DNA of 64,000 nt from assembly GCF_026168105.1 (NCBI RefSeq), contig NZ_LBMW01000012.1, positions 1-64,000 of the forward strand, written 5' to 3'. The stretch comes from Streptomyces hygroscopicus. Its GTDB lineage: Bacteria > Actinomycetota > Actinomycetes > Streptomycetales > Streptomycetaceae. The notes beneath the pieces are model-generated. The model made no database searches. It saw nothing but the letters and a program-made list of their open reading frames with translations, and was not told the origin of the DNA. The position numbers and the translations under genes are program-made. Below are positions 16,915-29,978 of this stretch, piece by piece. How positions within the stretch are numbered: position 1 is the stretch's first letter; the number at the start of each line of letters is the position of its first letter.

Positions 16915-16931
16915 AGGTTAGCCCAGCCTTT
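16915..16931 (+). promoter_or_regulatory. Iron-box-like site (DtxR/IdeR/DmdR type) upstream of VIT gene
   Basis: AGGTTAGCCCAGCCTTT agrees with 13 of 17 positions of the DtxR-family consensus core (AGGTTAGSCTAACCTAA). It lies about 88 bp upstream of the start of a gene for a VIT-family iron/manganese transporter, which fits iron-dependent control. The right half-site is imperfect. Confidence 0.45.
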
Positions 16932-17018
16932 CCTTGCTGGCGGGGAAGCAATTTCCGGCGTACTTTCACTGTTGTCGAAAAGTGGAAAGAGTCCAATCAC
17001 GCACCTGGGGGACCGGGC

Positions 17019-17750
17019 ATGGCCATCATCGAGACCGAGGCGACGCTGCACGAGGCGCACCGGGACAACCACACCCACCGCGATGTCAACGGTGGCTGGC
17101 TGCGTCCGGCCGTCTTCGGCGCGATGGACGGACTGGTGTCCAACCTTGCCCTGATGACGGGTGTCGCCGGCGGAGCGGTCGGCCAGCAGACCATCATTCT
17201 CACCGGGCTCGCGGGTCTGGCCGCCGGGGCCTGCTCCATGGCCGCGGGCGAGTACACCTCCGTCGCCTCCCAGCGCGAGCTGGTCGAGGCCGAACTCGAT
17301 GTCGAGCGGCGGGAGCTGAGGAAGCACCCGGAGGACGAGGAGATGGAGCTCGCGGCGTTGTACGAGGCGCGCGGTGTCGAGCCGGCCCTGGCCCGGGAAG
17401 TCGCCAGGCAGCTCTCGCGGGACCCCGAGCAGGCCCTGGAGATACACGCGCGCGAGGAACTCGGCATCGACCCGGGCGACCTGCCCTCCCCGATGGTCGC
17501 CGCCGTCTCCAGCTTCGGGTCGTTCGCGCTCGGCGCCCTCCTTCCCCTGCTGCCGTATCTGCTCGGTGCCCACGTGCTGTGGCCCGCCGTGCTGCTCGCC
17601 CTCGCGGGACTCTTCGCGTGCGGTGCGGTCGTGGCCAAGGTGACGGCCCGCACCTGGTGGTTCAGTGGAATGCGGCAGCTTGCCCTGGGCGGTGCCGCGG
17701 CGGGTGTGACGTACGTCCTGGGCAGTCTTTTCGGTACCGCAGTAAGCTGA
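17019..17750 (+). CDS. VIT1/CCC1-family iron/manganese transporter
   Basis: A 243-residue membrane protein. The N-terminal segment HRDVNGGWLRPAVFGAMDG leads into helix 1, and LVSNLALMTGVAGG plus AAGACSMAAGEYTSVASQRE are hallmark VIT motifs. A Glu-rich soluble hairpin (about residues 85-150, many E/D) corresponds to the cytosolic metal-binding domain of VIT1. Three more helices follow. It likely moves Fe2+ or Mn2+ out of the cytosol. ATG 17019 is chosen because the family alignment starts there. An iron-box-like site lies upstream and an AT-rich hairpin follows. Confidence 0.9.
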   Translation: MAIIETEATLHEAHRDNHTHRDVNGGWLRPAVFGAMDGLVSNLALMTGVAGGAVGQQTIILTGLAGLAAGACSMAAGEYTSVASQRELVEAELDVERRELRKHPEDEEMELAALYEARGVEPALAREVARQLSRDPEQALEIHAREELGIDPGDLPSPMVAAVSSFGSFALGALLPLLPYLLGAHVLWPAVLLALAGLFACGAVVAKVTARTWWFSGMRQLALGGAAAGVTYVLGSLFGTAVS

Positions 17751-17778
17751 TCGGTACTGCCTAGCTCGGCTATTTATG

Positions 17779-17807
17779 CAAGTGACTGTATAAATTTTCG
17801 TTACTTG
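17779..17807. terminator. AT-rich hairpin after the VIT gene
   Basis: An 8-bp stem (CAAGTGAC / GTTACTTG, one G-T wobble) has a 13-nt loop TGTATAAATTTTC. It starts 29 bp after the VIT stop. The patch 17773-17806 is strikingly AT-rich for this chromosome. Confidence 0.5.
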
Positions 17808-18156
17808 GCGGTTTCGGCTGCTTGACCACGGGGCATGAGCCGTAAGCACCGCGGGCAATGACGCCTGTGCCGCACACATCGCGGTAGGGCGGCAAGCCCG
17901 CCGCACCCGGGTCGACGGACACCGATCTGTCCGCTTGTGCCCCCGCTTCCATCGTCCGGCGTGAAACCCGCGCCACGCCCCGGCGATGTCCGCATGTTGG
18001 AACGGCCTATCCGGTTCCCGGCAACCGCTCCATCATGTAACCTGCACGAAATTTTGCACTCACGCAGAGGGCCAACGTCGTCCCTCGGCACCGCTCCCCC
18101 AGAGCCTGAAAGGCCTGGGAGGCGCCCACAGCCACATGACGACGACGGGAGAGCCG
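17808..18156 (+). other. Non-coding stretch upstream of gltB
   Basis: This is the remainder of the 406-bp gap between the VIT gene and gltB. It holds a GlnR-like site (18037-18063) and no ORF I can support. An in-frame upstream extension of gltB to 17986 lacks the features expected of a GltB N-terminus. Confidence 0.6.
18037..18063 (+). promoter_or_regulatory. GlnR-like binding site upstream of gltB
   Basis: GTAAC-n6-GAAAT-n6-CTCAC follows the spacing of the Streptomyces GlnR pattern gTnAc-n6-GaAAc-n6-GtnAC. The first half-site is a full match, the second has one mismatch, and the third matches three of four fixed bases. It is about 95-120 bp upstream of the gltB start, a plausible promoter position. 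Confidence 0.45.
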
Positions 18157-22771
<4,615 letters not shown>

Positions 22772-22779
<8 letters not shown>

Positions 22780-24235
22780 TCCCAAGGGTTTTCTCAACCA
22801 CGGCCGCGAGGTCGCCGAGTCCCGCCCCGTGGGCGAGCGTGTCAAGGACTGGAACGAGGTCTACGTTCCCGGCTCGCTGCTGCCGATCATCAGCAAGCAG
22901 GCCAGCCGGTGCATGGACTGCGGCATTCCGTTCTGCCACAACGGCTGTCCGCTGGGGAACCTGATCCCCGAGTGGAACGACTTCGCGTACCGCGAGGACT
23001 GGACCGAGGCGTCCGAGCGTCTGCACGCCACCAACAACTTCCCGGAGTTCACGGGTCGGCTGTGCCCCGCTCCGTGCGAGTCCGCGTGTGTGCTCGGCAT
23101 CAACCAGCCGCCGGTCACCATCAAGAACGTCGAGGTCTCCATCATCGACAAGGCGTGGGACAGCGGCGACGTGAAGCCGCAGGCTCCTGAGCGCCTGTCC
23201 GGCAAGACGGTCGCGGTCGTCGGCTCGGGCCCGGCCGGTCTGGCCGCCGCCCAGCAGCTGACCCGGGCCGGACACACGGTCGCGGTGTACGAGCGCGCCG
23301 ACCGCGTCGGCGGTCTGCTCCGCTACGGCATCCCCGAGTTCAAGATGGAGAAGCGGCACATCAACCGCCGTATCGAGCAGATGCGCGCGGAGGGGACCCG
23401 CTTCCGTACGGGCATCGAGATCGGCCGCGACCTCAAGGCGACGGACCTGCGCAAGCGGTACGACGCCGTGGTCATCGCCGCGGGCGCCACCACCGCCCGC
23501 GACCTCGCGGTCCCCGGCCGCGAGCTCAAGGGCATCTACCAGGCCATGGAGTACCTGCCCCTGTCCAACAAGGTCCAGGAGGGCGACTACGTCAGCCCGC
23601 CGATCTCGGCCGAGGGCAAGCACGTGGTCGTGATCGGCGGCGGTGACACGGGCGCGGACTGCGTGGGCACGGCCCACCGCCAGGGCGCGGCCTCCGTCAC
23701 CCAGCTGGAGATCATGCCCCGCCCGAACGGCGAGCGGAACCCGGTCAACCAGCCCTGGCCGACCTTCCCGATCCTCTACAAGGTCACCTCGGCCCACGAG
23801 GAGGGCGGCGAGCGCATCTACGCGGCCTCCACCACCCACTTCGAGGGCGACGAGGACGGCAACGTGCAGTGGCTGCACCTCGCCGAGGTCGAGTTCGTGG
23901 ACGGCAGGCTGACCCAGAAGCCGGGCACGGAGCGCAGGATCCCGGCCCAGCTGGTGACGCTGGCCATGGGCTTCACGGGCACGGACCAGGAGAACGGCCT
24001 GGTCGAGCAGTTCGGCCTGGAGCTGGACGAGCGCGGCAACATCGCGCGCGACGCCGACTTCCAGACCAATGTCCCGGGTGTCTTCGTGGCGGGTGACGCC
24101 GGCCGCGGCCAGTCCCTGATCGTGTGGGCGATCGCCGAGGGCCGCTCGGCGGCACGCGGTGTCGACCGCTTCCTCACGGGCGCCAGCGACCTGCCGGCCC
24201 CGATCCGTCCGACGGACCGCGCGCTGGCGGTCTGA
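22772..24235 (+). CDS. gltD: Glutamate synthase small subunit, NADPH-dependent
   Basis: A 487-residue partner of GltB that passes electrons from NADPH through FAD and 4Fe-4S clusters. The N-terminal cysteine cluster is [17 protein letters not shown] and the next [15 protein letters not shown] binding is [15 protein letters not shown] and NADPH binding [15 protein letters not shown]. The C-terminal FAD motif is [22 protein letters not shown] overlaps the end of gltB by eight bases, giving fixed co-production. A terminator follows. Confidence 0.97.
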
Positions 24236-24308
24236 CGCACCGGACGAGAAACATGTGACCTGACGGTCACTCATACGCGTCCCGTACAAAGGCGTACGGA
24301 ACACCAGA

Positions 24309-24351
24309 CGGCGCCTGCCCGCAGTCCCCGACCGGACCTGGGCAGGCGCCG
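24309..24351 (+). terminator. gltD terminator
   Basis: A 12-bp perfect stem (CGGCGCCTGCCC and its complement) has a 19-nt loop that itself contains GTCC/GGAC pairing. It starts 74 bp after gltD. Confidence 0.8.
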
Positions 24352-24415
24352 CCGCCTTCCCGCAGCCTCATGGCGTAGCCTCGGCCTCCCGTCCCCGTGG
24401 CGAAAGGGAGTCGCT

Positions 24416-25135
24416 GTGGCACCGATCAGCCTCCGCAAGATGGAGGAGGCCGCGCCCGCGCTGGTGAGTCTGTACAAGAGTGCCGGGGTGTCCCTCACCA
24501 AGCACGGGCTGAGCGGACAGCGGGCAGCCGTCTACCTGGTGGTCGACTACTCCGGGTCAATGAAGCCGTATTACCGGGACGGCAGCGTGCAGGCGCTCGC
24601 CGACCGGGTGCTCGGGCTGTCGGCGCACCTGGACGACGACGGGACCGTGCCCGTCGTCTTCTTCTCCACGGACATCGACACCGTCACCGAGATCTCCCTC
24701 GCCGATCACCGCGGCCGGATCGACCGGATCGTGGCCGGGCTCGGGCACATGGGCAGGACCAGCTACCACCTGGCGATGGACACCGTCATCGACCACTACC
24801 TCGACGGCGGCTCCACCGACCCCGCGCTCGTGGTCTTCCAGACCGACGGCGGCCCCATCAACAAGCTCGCCGCGGAACGGTATTTGTGCAAGGCGGCGAA
24901 GCTGCCTCTGTTCTGGCAGTTCATCGGGTTCGGTGATCCGGGCAGCAAGCAGTTCGACTTCCTGCGGAGGCTCGACGAGCTGCCGGTGCCGCAGAAACGG
25001 GTCGTGGACAACGCGGGCTTCTTCCATGCCGGCCCGGATCCGCGGAAGGTGTCCGACGCCGAGCTGTACGACCGGCTGGTGGGCGAGTTCCCGCAGTGGC
25101 TGGCGGCAGCGCGAGCCAAGGGGATCGTGGCCTGA
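24416..25135 (+). CDS. VWA-domain protein (TerF/toxic-cation-resistance-like)
   Basis: A 239-residue protein that is almost entirely one von Willebrand A domain. The MIDAS motif is VDYSGSM at about residues 43-49, with a conserved Thr in GHMGRTSYHLAMD and an Asp in VVFQTDGGPINK. The C-terminal part FWQFIGFGDPGSKQFDFLRRLD resembles the VWA domain of TerF-type tellurite-resistance proteins. GTG is the start, with AAAGGGAG seven bases upstream. It is cytosolic, with no signal peptide. No ter genes adjoin it, so its process is unknown. Confidence 0.82.
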   Translation: MAPISLRKMEEAAPALVSLYKSAGVSLTKHGLSGQRAAVYLVVDYSGSMKPYYRDGSVQALADRVLGLSAHLDDDGTVPVVFFSTDIDTVTEISLADHRGRIDRIVAGLGHMGRTSYHLAMDTVIDHYLDGGSTDPALVVFQTDGGPINKLAAERYLCKAAKLPLFWQFIGFGDPGSKQFDFLRRLDELPVPQKRVVDNAGFFHAGPDPRKVSDAELYDRLVGEFPQWLAAARAKGIVA

Positions 25136-25190
25136 CCCCGGGTCCGCGACGGTCGGGTCGGGAGCGAGACGCCCGAACGGTACCGCGCCC

Positions 25191-26147
25191 TCAGGCAGGA
25201 GGGCGAACGCCGCTCAGGACGGCGGCCCGGCATTCCGTCGGCGTACCCCACGCCGTGCGCAGAGCACGGGCCTTCGTCAGCCAGAGGGAGAGGTCGTGCT
25301 CGGCGGTGTAGCCGATCGCGCCGTGCAGCTGGAGCGCGGTCCGAGCGGTCGCGTACGCCGCCTCGCAGGCCGCGGCCTTGGCGGCGGCCACATCCGCGGA
25401 GGTCATCGTCAGCGCGGCGCCGAAGAGCACCGGCCGCGCGAACTCCAGGGCGATCTTGGCGTCGGCCAGTCGATGTCTCACCGCCTGGAACGAACCCACC
25501 GGCACGCCGAACTGGACGCGCTGTTTGACGTACGCCACGGTTTTGTCGAGGAGGGCGAGACCGACGCCGAGGGCCTGCGCTGCCGTGGCGAGACGGGCCC
25601 GGGCGAGGGCGTCCGGGGGGACGGCGGGGGAGAGGAGCGCGCCGCCCGGGAGCGGAGTGGCGAGCCGACGGGCCGGATCCAGGGACGGCCGCACCCCCGG
25701 CCGGCAGCCGGGCGACCGCCACACCTTTCCGTCCTCGATCGTGAGGACGACGTCGGCCGCGTCCCCGTCCAGCGCGTACGGTGCGCCCACCGTGGCCAGG
25801 GCCGTGCCGGAGGCCAGCCGGGGCAGCAGCCGCTCGGCCTGCTCGGGCACGTCGGCGAGCAGGGACGCGGCGAGCACCGTCTCCACCAACGGACCCGGCA
25901 CCGCATGCCGCCCCAACTCGACGAAAGCCACGGCGAGTTCCACGGGCAGCGGCCCGACCCCCTCGTACGCCTCCGGGACCGCCAGCGCGAAGACGCCTGC
26001 CTCCGCGAGCCGGGACCACAGCGCCCGTCCGGCCGCATGGTGGCCGGCGCTCCACGACCGTACGACGGACGGGGTGCCGGCGGCGGTCAGCAGAGCGTCC
26101 AACGAGCGGGCGAACGCCCGCTGTTCGCCGGTCGGAAGGAAGCGCAT
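25191..26147 (-). CDS. Acyl-CoA dehydrogenase, short subunit (FadE32/FadE33-like)
   Basis: A 318-residue acyl-CoA dehydrogenase, shorter than the ~380 of homotetrameric enzymes and close in length to FadE33 of M. tuberculosis as I recall it. It begins MRFLPTGEQRAFARSLDALL and ends with TARTALQLHGAIGYTAEHDLSLW, the family C-terminal helix region. FGVPVGSFQAVRHRLAD marks the substrate/FAD core. The first base of its ATG is the last base of the upstream large-subunit stop (TGATG), which suggests a heteromeric enzyme. Its expected role is desaturation of a CoA thioester during steroid C/D-ring breakdown. Confidence 0.82.
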   Translation of the reverse strand: MRFLPTGEQRAFARSLDALLTAAGTPSVVRSWSAGHHAAGRALWSRLAEAGVFALAVPEAYEGVGPLPVELAVAFVELGRHAVPGPLVETVLAASLLADVPEQAERLLPRLASGTALATVGAPYALDGDAADVVLTIEDGKVWRSPGCRPGVRPSLDPARRLATPLPGGALLSPAVPPDALARARLATAAQALGVGLALLDKTVAYVKQRVQFGVPVGSFQAVRHRLADAKIALEFARPVLFGAALTMTSADVAAAKAAACEAAYATARTALQLHGAIGYTAEHDLSLWLTKARALRTAWGTPTECRAAVLSGVRPPA

Positions 26148-27328
26148 CAGCGGCGGCCCTTCGGCAGGCCGAGCAGGCGCTCGGCGATGATGTCGCGCTG
26201 GATCTCGTTCGTGCCGGCGTAGACGGGACCCGCGAGGGAGAAGACATAGCCCTCGGACCAGTCGGTGTCCGCCAACTCGCCCTCGTCACCCAGCAGATCG
26301 AGCGCGGTCTCGTGCAGGGCGATGTCGTACTCGGACCAGAAGACCTTGTTCAGACTGGACTCCGGGCCCAGCGACTCGCCGTCCAGGAAGCGGGACGCGC
26401 CCGCGTAGGTGAACAGCTGGTAGGCGCGGGCGCCGATCAACGCGTCGGCGACCCGGTCCCGGACGTCCCCGGGGCACCCCCGGGCGTGCCACAGCTCGAC
26501 CAGCCGGGCGGCGGCGGCCAGGAAGCGGCCGGGCGAGCGCAGCGTCAGTCCGCGCTCGGTGCCCGCCGTCGACATGGCGATCCGCCAGCCCTGGCCCGGC
26601 TCGCCGATCACGTCCTCGTCGGGGACGAACACATCGTCCAGGAAGAGCTCGGCGAAGGCCGGCTTGCCGTCGAGACGGCCGATCGGTCGGACCGTCACTC
26701 CGGCCACGCGCAGATCGAACATGAGGTAGACGAGGCCCTGGTGCGGCGATCGGGGCACCGCCCGGGTGAGCGAAGCCGAGCGTGGCGCAGGCTCCGGGTC
26801 GCTGCGGAACAGCCCGAACGCACGGTCCGCGAACGCCGCCCGCGACGACCATGTCTTCTGTCCCCTCAGCAGCCACCCGCCCGCCGTGCGGACCGCCTTC
26901 GACGTGAGCGACGCCAGGTCCGAGCCCGCCTCCGGCTCGGACCACGCCTGCGCCCAGATCACCTCGCCCGACGCCATCGGAGGCAGGACGCGCGAGCGCT
27001 GCTCCTCCGTGCCGTACTCGAAGAGGGTGGGCGCGAGGAGGCTGATGCCGTTCTGGCTGACCCGGCCCGGTGCGCCCGCCGCGTAGTACTCCTCCTCGAA
27101 GATCAGCCAACGGATCAGCCCCGAGTCCCGTCCGCCGTACGCCGTCGGCCAGGACACCACCGACCAGCGGTCCGCCGCCAGTTCGGCCTCCCAGAGGCGG
27201 TGCGCCGCGAAGCCCTCCTCGGTCTCCAGGGAGGGCAGCGGGACCGCGGGCACGTGTGCGTCGAGCCAGGCCCTGGCCTCGGCGCGGAACGCCTCGTCGA
27301 CGGGCGAGGGGGTCAGGTCCACGGTCAC
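26147..27328 (-). CDS. Acyl-CoA dehydrogenase, long subunit (FadE30/FadE31-like)
   Basis: A 393-residue FAD enzyme with the typical N-terminal helical domain and WAQAWSEPEAGSDLASLTSK in the middle beta domain. LDDVFVPDEDVIGEPGQGW and the C-terminal YAGTNEIQRDIIAERLLGLP are also standard. It is the first gene of a two-gene minus-strand unit with the short dehydrogenase and is divergent from the SDR-kstR2-fadA6 unit. The 41-bp divergent gap contains a KstR2-like dyad. The start at GTG 27328 lies only 12 bp from that dyad. Which step of the HIP pathway it serves (FadE30 or FadE31 type) is uncertain. Confidence 0.87.
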   Translation of the reverse strand: MTVDLTPSPVDEAFRAEARAWLDAHVPAVPLPSLETEEGFAAHRLWEAELAADRWSVVSWPTAYGGRDSGLIRWLIFEEEYYAAGAPGRVSQNGISLLAPTLFEYGTEEQRSRVLPPMASGEVIWAQAWSEPEAGSDLASLTSKAVRTAGGWLLRGQKTWSSRAAFADRAFGLFRSDPEPAPRSASLTRAVPRSPHQGLVYLMFDLRVAGVTVRPIGRLDGKPAFAELFLDDVFVPDEDVIGEPGQGWRIAMSTAGTERGLTLRSPGRFLAAAARLVELWHARGCPGDVRDRVADALIGARAYQLFTYAGASRFLDGESLGPESSLNKVFWSEYDIALHETALDLLGDEGELADTDWSEGYVFSLAGPVYAGTNEIQRDIIAERLLGLPKGRR

Positions 27329-27336
27329 CGTCCTTC

Positions 27337-27356
27337 CCTAACAAGTGTTTGGTAGG
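27337..27356. promoter_or_regulatory. KstR2-like operator 1
   Basis: The core AACAAGTGTTTGGT (27340-27353) matches the mycobacterial KstR2 pattern AnCAAGnnCTTGnT, as I recall it, at nine of ten fixed positions. It fills the gap between the divergent acyl-CoA dehydrogenase and SDR genes and lies within 20 bp of both starts. A near-identical site is at 33543-33561. Confidence 0.75.
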
Positions 27357-27369
27357 TTAGCGTGGCCGT

Positions 27370-28155
27370 ATGACAGACGTCGAGGGTCCGGCGTACGTCC
27401 CCGGGCACGGGCTGCTGGAGGGGCGCACCGCCGTCATCACCGCGGCGGCCGGGGCCGGTATCGGGGGAGCGACGGCGCGCCGGTTCCTGGAGGAGGGTGC
27501 GCGCGTGCTGATCAGCGACACGCATGAGCGCCGGCTGGGGGAGTGCGAGGCGGAACTCGCCCGGCGCTTCGGGGGCGCGGTGGCGGCGGCCGTCTGTGAC
27601 GTCACCGATGAGACCCAGGTGCGGGCCCTCTTCGACAGCGCCCGTCGGCTGCACGGCCGGCTCGACATCGTCGTCAACAACGCAGGCCTGGGCGGCACCG
27701 CCGCGCTCGTCGACATGGGTGACGAGCAGTGGTCGAAGGTGCTGGACGTGACACTGAACGGCACATTCCGCTGCACCCGTGCGGCCCTGCGCTCGATGAG
27801 GGAGACGGGCGGCGGCGTGATCGTCAACAACGCCTCCGTGATCGGCTGGCGCGCCCAGGCCGGACAGGCGCACTACGCCGCCGCGAAGGCGGGCGTGATG
27901 GCCCTGACCCGGTGTGCGGCGATCGAGGCGGCCGAGTACGGAGTGCGGGTCAACGCGGTCTCGCCGAGCATCGCCATGCATCCGCACCTGGTGAGGGTCA
28001 CCTCGCCCGAGCTGCTGGAGGACCTGACCGCGAGGGAGGCCTTCGGACGCTACGCACAGCCCTGGGAGGTGGCCAACGTGATCGTCTTCCTGGCCTCCGG
28101 CTACTCCTCGTACATGACCGGTGAGGTCGTCTCCGTCAGCAGCCAGCACGCCTAG
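27370..28155 (+). CDS. Short-chain dehydrogenase/reductase, IpdF-like
   Basis: A 261-residue SDR. The NAD-binding loop reads TAAAGAGIGGATA, a variant of TGxxxGxG, and NNAGLGG is the structural motif. The catalytic set is a serine in NNASVIGW and YAAAKAG. It stands first in the plus-strand unit with kstR2 and fadA6. By position and size it matches IpdF, the SDR that oxidises 5-hydroxy-HIP-CoA in mycobacteria and rhodococci. The assignment rests on context as much as on sequence. Confidence 0.8.
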   Translation: MTDVEGPAYVPGHGLLEGRTAVITAAAGAGIGGATARRFLEEGARVLISDTHERRLGECEAELARRFGGAVAAAVCDVTDETQVRALFDSARRLHGRLDIVVNNAGLGGTAALVDMGDEQWSKVLDVTLNGTFRCTRAALRSMRETGGGVIVNNASVIGWRAQAGQAHYAAAKAGVMALTRCAAIEAAEYGVRVNAVSPSIAMHPHLVRVTSPELLEDLTAREAFGRYAQPWEVANVIVFLASGYSSYMTGEVVSVSSQHA

Positions 28156-28170
28156 GACCACAATGGATCC

Positions 28171-28782
28171 GTGCCGACCAAGAAGAAGCCCCAGGTGACC
28201 GCCGCGCCCGCCCGCCGCCGCGAACTCCTCGACACCGCCGCCGAGGTCTTCGCCGAGCAGGGCTACAACGCCACCACCGTACGCAAGATCGCCGATCACG
28301 CCGGGATGCTCGCGGGCAGCCTCTACTACCACTTCGACTCCAAGGAGTCGATGCTGGAGGAGATCCTGCGCACGTTCCTCGATGAGCTCTGGGACGGCTA
28401 CGACACCGTCCTGGAAGCCGAACTCGGCCCGCGCGAGACCCTCGAGGCTCTGGTCACCGAGTCCTTCCGGGAGATCGACCGGCACCGCGCCGCCGTCGCG
28501 ATCTACCAGAAGGAGTCCAAGCAGCTCGTGGCGCAGGACCGGTTCGTGTTCCTCGCCGAGTCGCAGCGCAAGTTCGAGAAGGCATGGCTGTCCACGCTGG
28601 AGCGTGGGGTCGCCGCCGAGGTCTTCCGGTCCGACCTCGACGTGCGGCTCACCTACCGGTTCGTGCGCGACACGGTGTGGGTCGCCGCGTCCTGGTACCG
28701 GCCCGGCGGACACCACAGCGCGGAGGAGATCGCCCGGCAGTACCTGTCGATGGTGCTCGACGGGATCGCCGTACGTACGTAG
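28171..28782 (+). CDS. kstR2: TetR-family repressor, KstR2-like
   Basis: A 203-residue TetR regulator. The HTH region is AAEVFAEQGYNATTVRKIADHAGMLAGSLYYHF, given in part. The ligand domain carries IYQKESKQLVAQDRF and the strongly conserved YRFVRDTVWVAASWYRPGG, which closely parallels what I recall of M. tuberculosis KstR2 (Rv3557c). GTG is the start, 15 bp after the SDR stop. In relatives the ligand is HIP-CoA, which releases the repressor. Two matching dyads (27340-27353 and 33545-33558) are the likely targets, one of them in front of its own transcription unit. Confidence 0.88.
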   Translation: MPTKKKPQVTAAPARRRELLDTAAEVFAEQGYNATTVRKIADHAGMLAGSLYYHFDSKESMLEEILRTFLDELWDGYDTVLEAELGPRETLEALVTESFREIDRHRAAVAIYQKESKQLVAQDRFVFLAESQRKFEKAWLSTLERGVAAEVFRSDLDVRLTYRFVRDTVWVAASWYRPGGHHSAEEIARQYLSMVLDGIAVRT

Positions 28783-28820
28783 CCGCACGTGAACACCCGT
28801 TCTATGTGAGGGAGTCGACC

Positions 28821-29978
28821 ATGGCCGAGGCCTATATCGTCGAAGCGGTCCGCACGCCCGTCGGGCGGCGAAGGGGCGGGCTGAGCGGGGTCCATCCGGC
28901 CGACCTGGGCGCCCATGTGCTCAAGGCCCTGGTGTCCCGCTCCGGCGTGGATCCGGCCGCTGTGGAGGACGTCGTCCTCGGCTGCCTGGACACGGTCGGG
29001 CCGCAGGCAGGCGACATCGCCCGCACCTGCTGGCTGGCCGCCGGGCTGCCCGAGGAGGTACCGGGGGTGACGGTCGACCGGCAGTGCGGTTCCTCGCAGC
29101 AGGCCGTGCACTTCGCGGCACAGGCCGTGCTGTCCGGCACACAGGACCTGGTGGTGGCGGGCGGGGTCCAGAACATGTCCCAGATCCCGATCGCCTTCGC
29201 CTCCCGCCAGGCCGCGGAACCGCTGGGGCTCACCGAGGGGCCGTTCGCGGGCAGCCGAGGATGGCGCGCCCGCTACGGTGACCAGCCCGTCAACCAGTTC
29301 CACGGCGCCGAACTCATCGCCGCCAAGTGGGGCATCAGCCGCCGCGACCAGGAGAAGTTCGCGCTGCGCTCGCACCAGCGGGCGGTCCGGGCGATCGATG
29401 AGGGCCGTTTCGGCCGGGAGACCGTCGCCCATGGCGAGGTCACGGTCGACGAGGGTCCGCGCCGGGACACCTCGCTGGAGAAGATGGCCGAGCTGAAACC
29501 GGTCCTCGAGGGCGGCACCGTCACCGCCGCCTGCTCCTCCCAGGTCTCCGACGGCGCGGCGGCCCTGCTGCTGGCCTCGGAGCGGGCGGTACGGGAACAC
29601 GGGCTGACCCCGCGCGCCCGCATCCACCATCTCTCCGCGCGCGGCGAGGACCCGATCCGCATGCTCTCCGCCCCGATCCCGGCGACCGCGCACGCCCTGA
29701 AGAAGACCGGCCTCACGATCGACGACATCGACCTCGTAGAGATCAACGAAGCGTTCGCCCCTGTCGTCCTCGCCTGGCTCGAGGAGACCGGCGCCGACCC
29801 GGAGAAGGTCAACGTCAACGGCGGCGCCATCGCGCTCGGTCACCCGCTGGGCGCTACTGGCGCCAGGCTGATGACCACCCTGCTCCATGAACTCGAGCGC
29901 ACCGGGGGCCGGTTCGGCCTCCAGACCATGTGCGAGGGCGGCGGCCAGGCCAACGTGACGATCATCGAACGGCTCTGA
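28821..29978 (+). CDS. Thiolase, FadA6-like
   Basis: A 385-residue thiolase, close to the length of FadA6. The acylation cysteine is in VDRQCGSSQQAVHFAAQAV, with the active-site His motif in NEAFAPVVLAW and NVNGGAIALGHPLGATGAR. The second catalytic Cys is in TMCEGGGQANV. Within the cluster it should carry out thiolytic cleavage of a beta-ketoacyl-CoA late in ring C/D degradation. ATG follows GTGAGGGAG. Its 3' end overlaps the convergent ipdC-like gene by 17 bp. Confidence 0.88.
   Translation: MAEAYIVEAVRTPVGRRRGGLSGVHPADLGAHVLKALVSRSGVDPAAVEDVVLGCLDTVGPQAGDIARTCWLAAGLPEEVPGVTVDRQCGSSQQAVHFAAQAVLSGTQDLVVAGGVQNMSQIPIAFASRQAAEPLGLTEGPFAGSRGWRARYGDQPVNQFHGAELIAAKWGISRRDQEKFALRSHQRAVRAIDEGRFGRETVAHGEVTVDEGPRRDTSLEKMAELKPVLEGGTVTAACSSQVSDGAAALLLASERAVREHGLTPRARIHHLSARGEDPIRMLSAPIPATAHALKKTGLTIDDIDLVEINEAFAPVVLAWLEETGADPEKVNVNGGAIALGHPLGATGARLMTTLLHELERTGGRFGLQTMCEGGGQANVTIIERL

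Noticed and set aside
28791..28804. GAAC-ACCC-GTTC dyad before the thiolase as a third KstR2 site
   Set aside because: It does not match the motif shared by the other two sites, and it lies inside a transcription unit already covered by operator 1.
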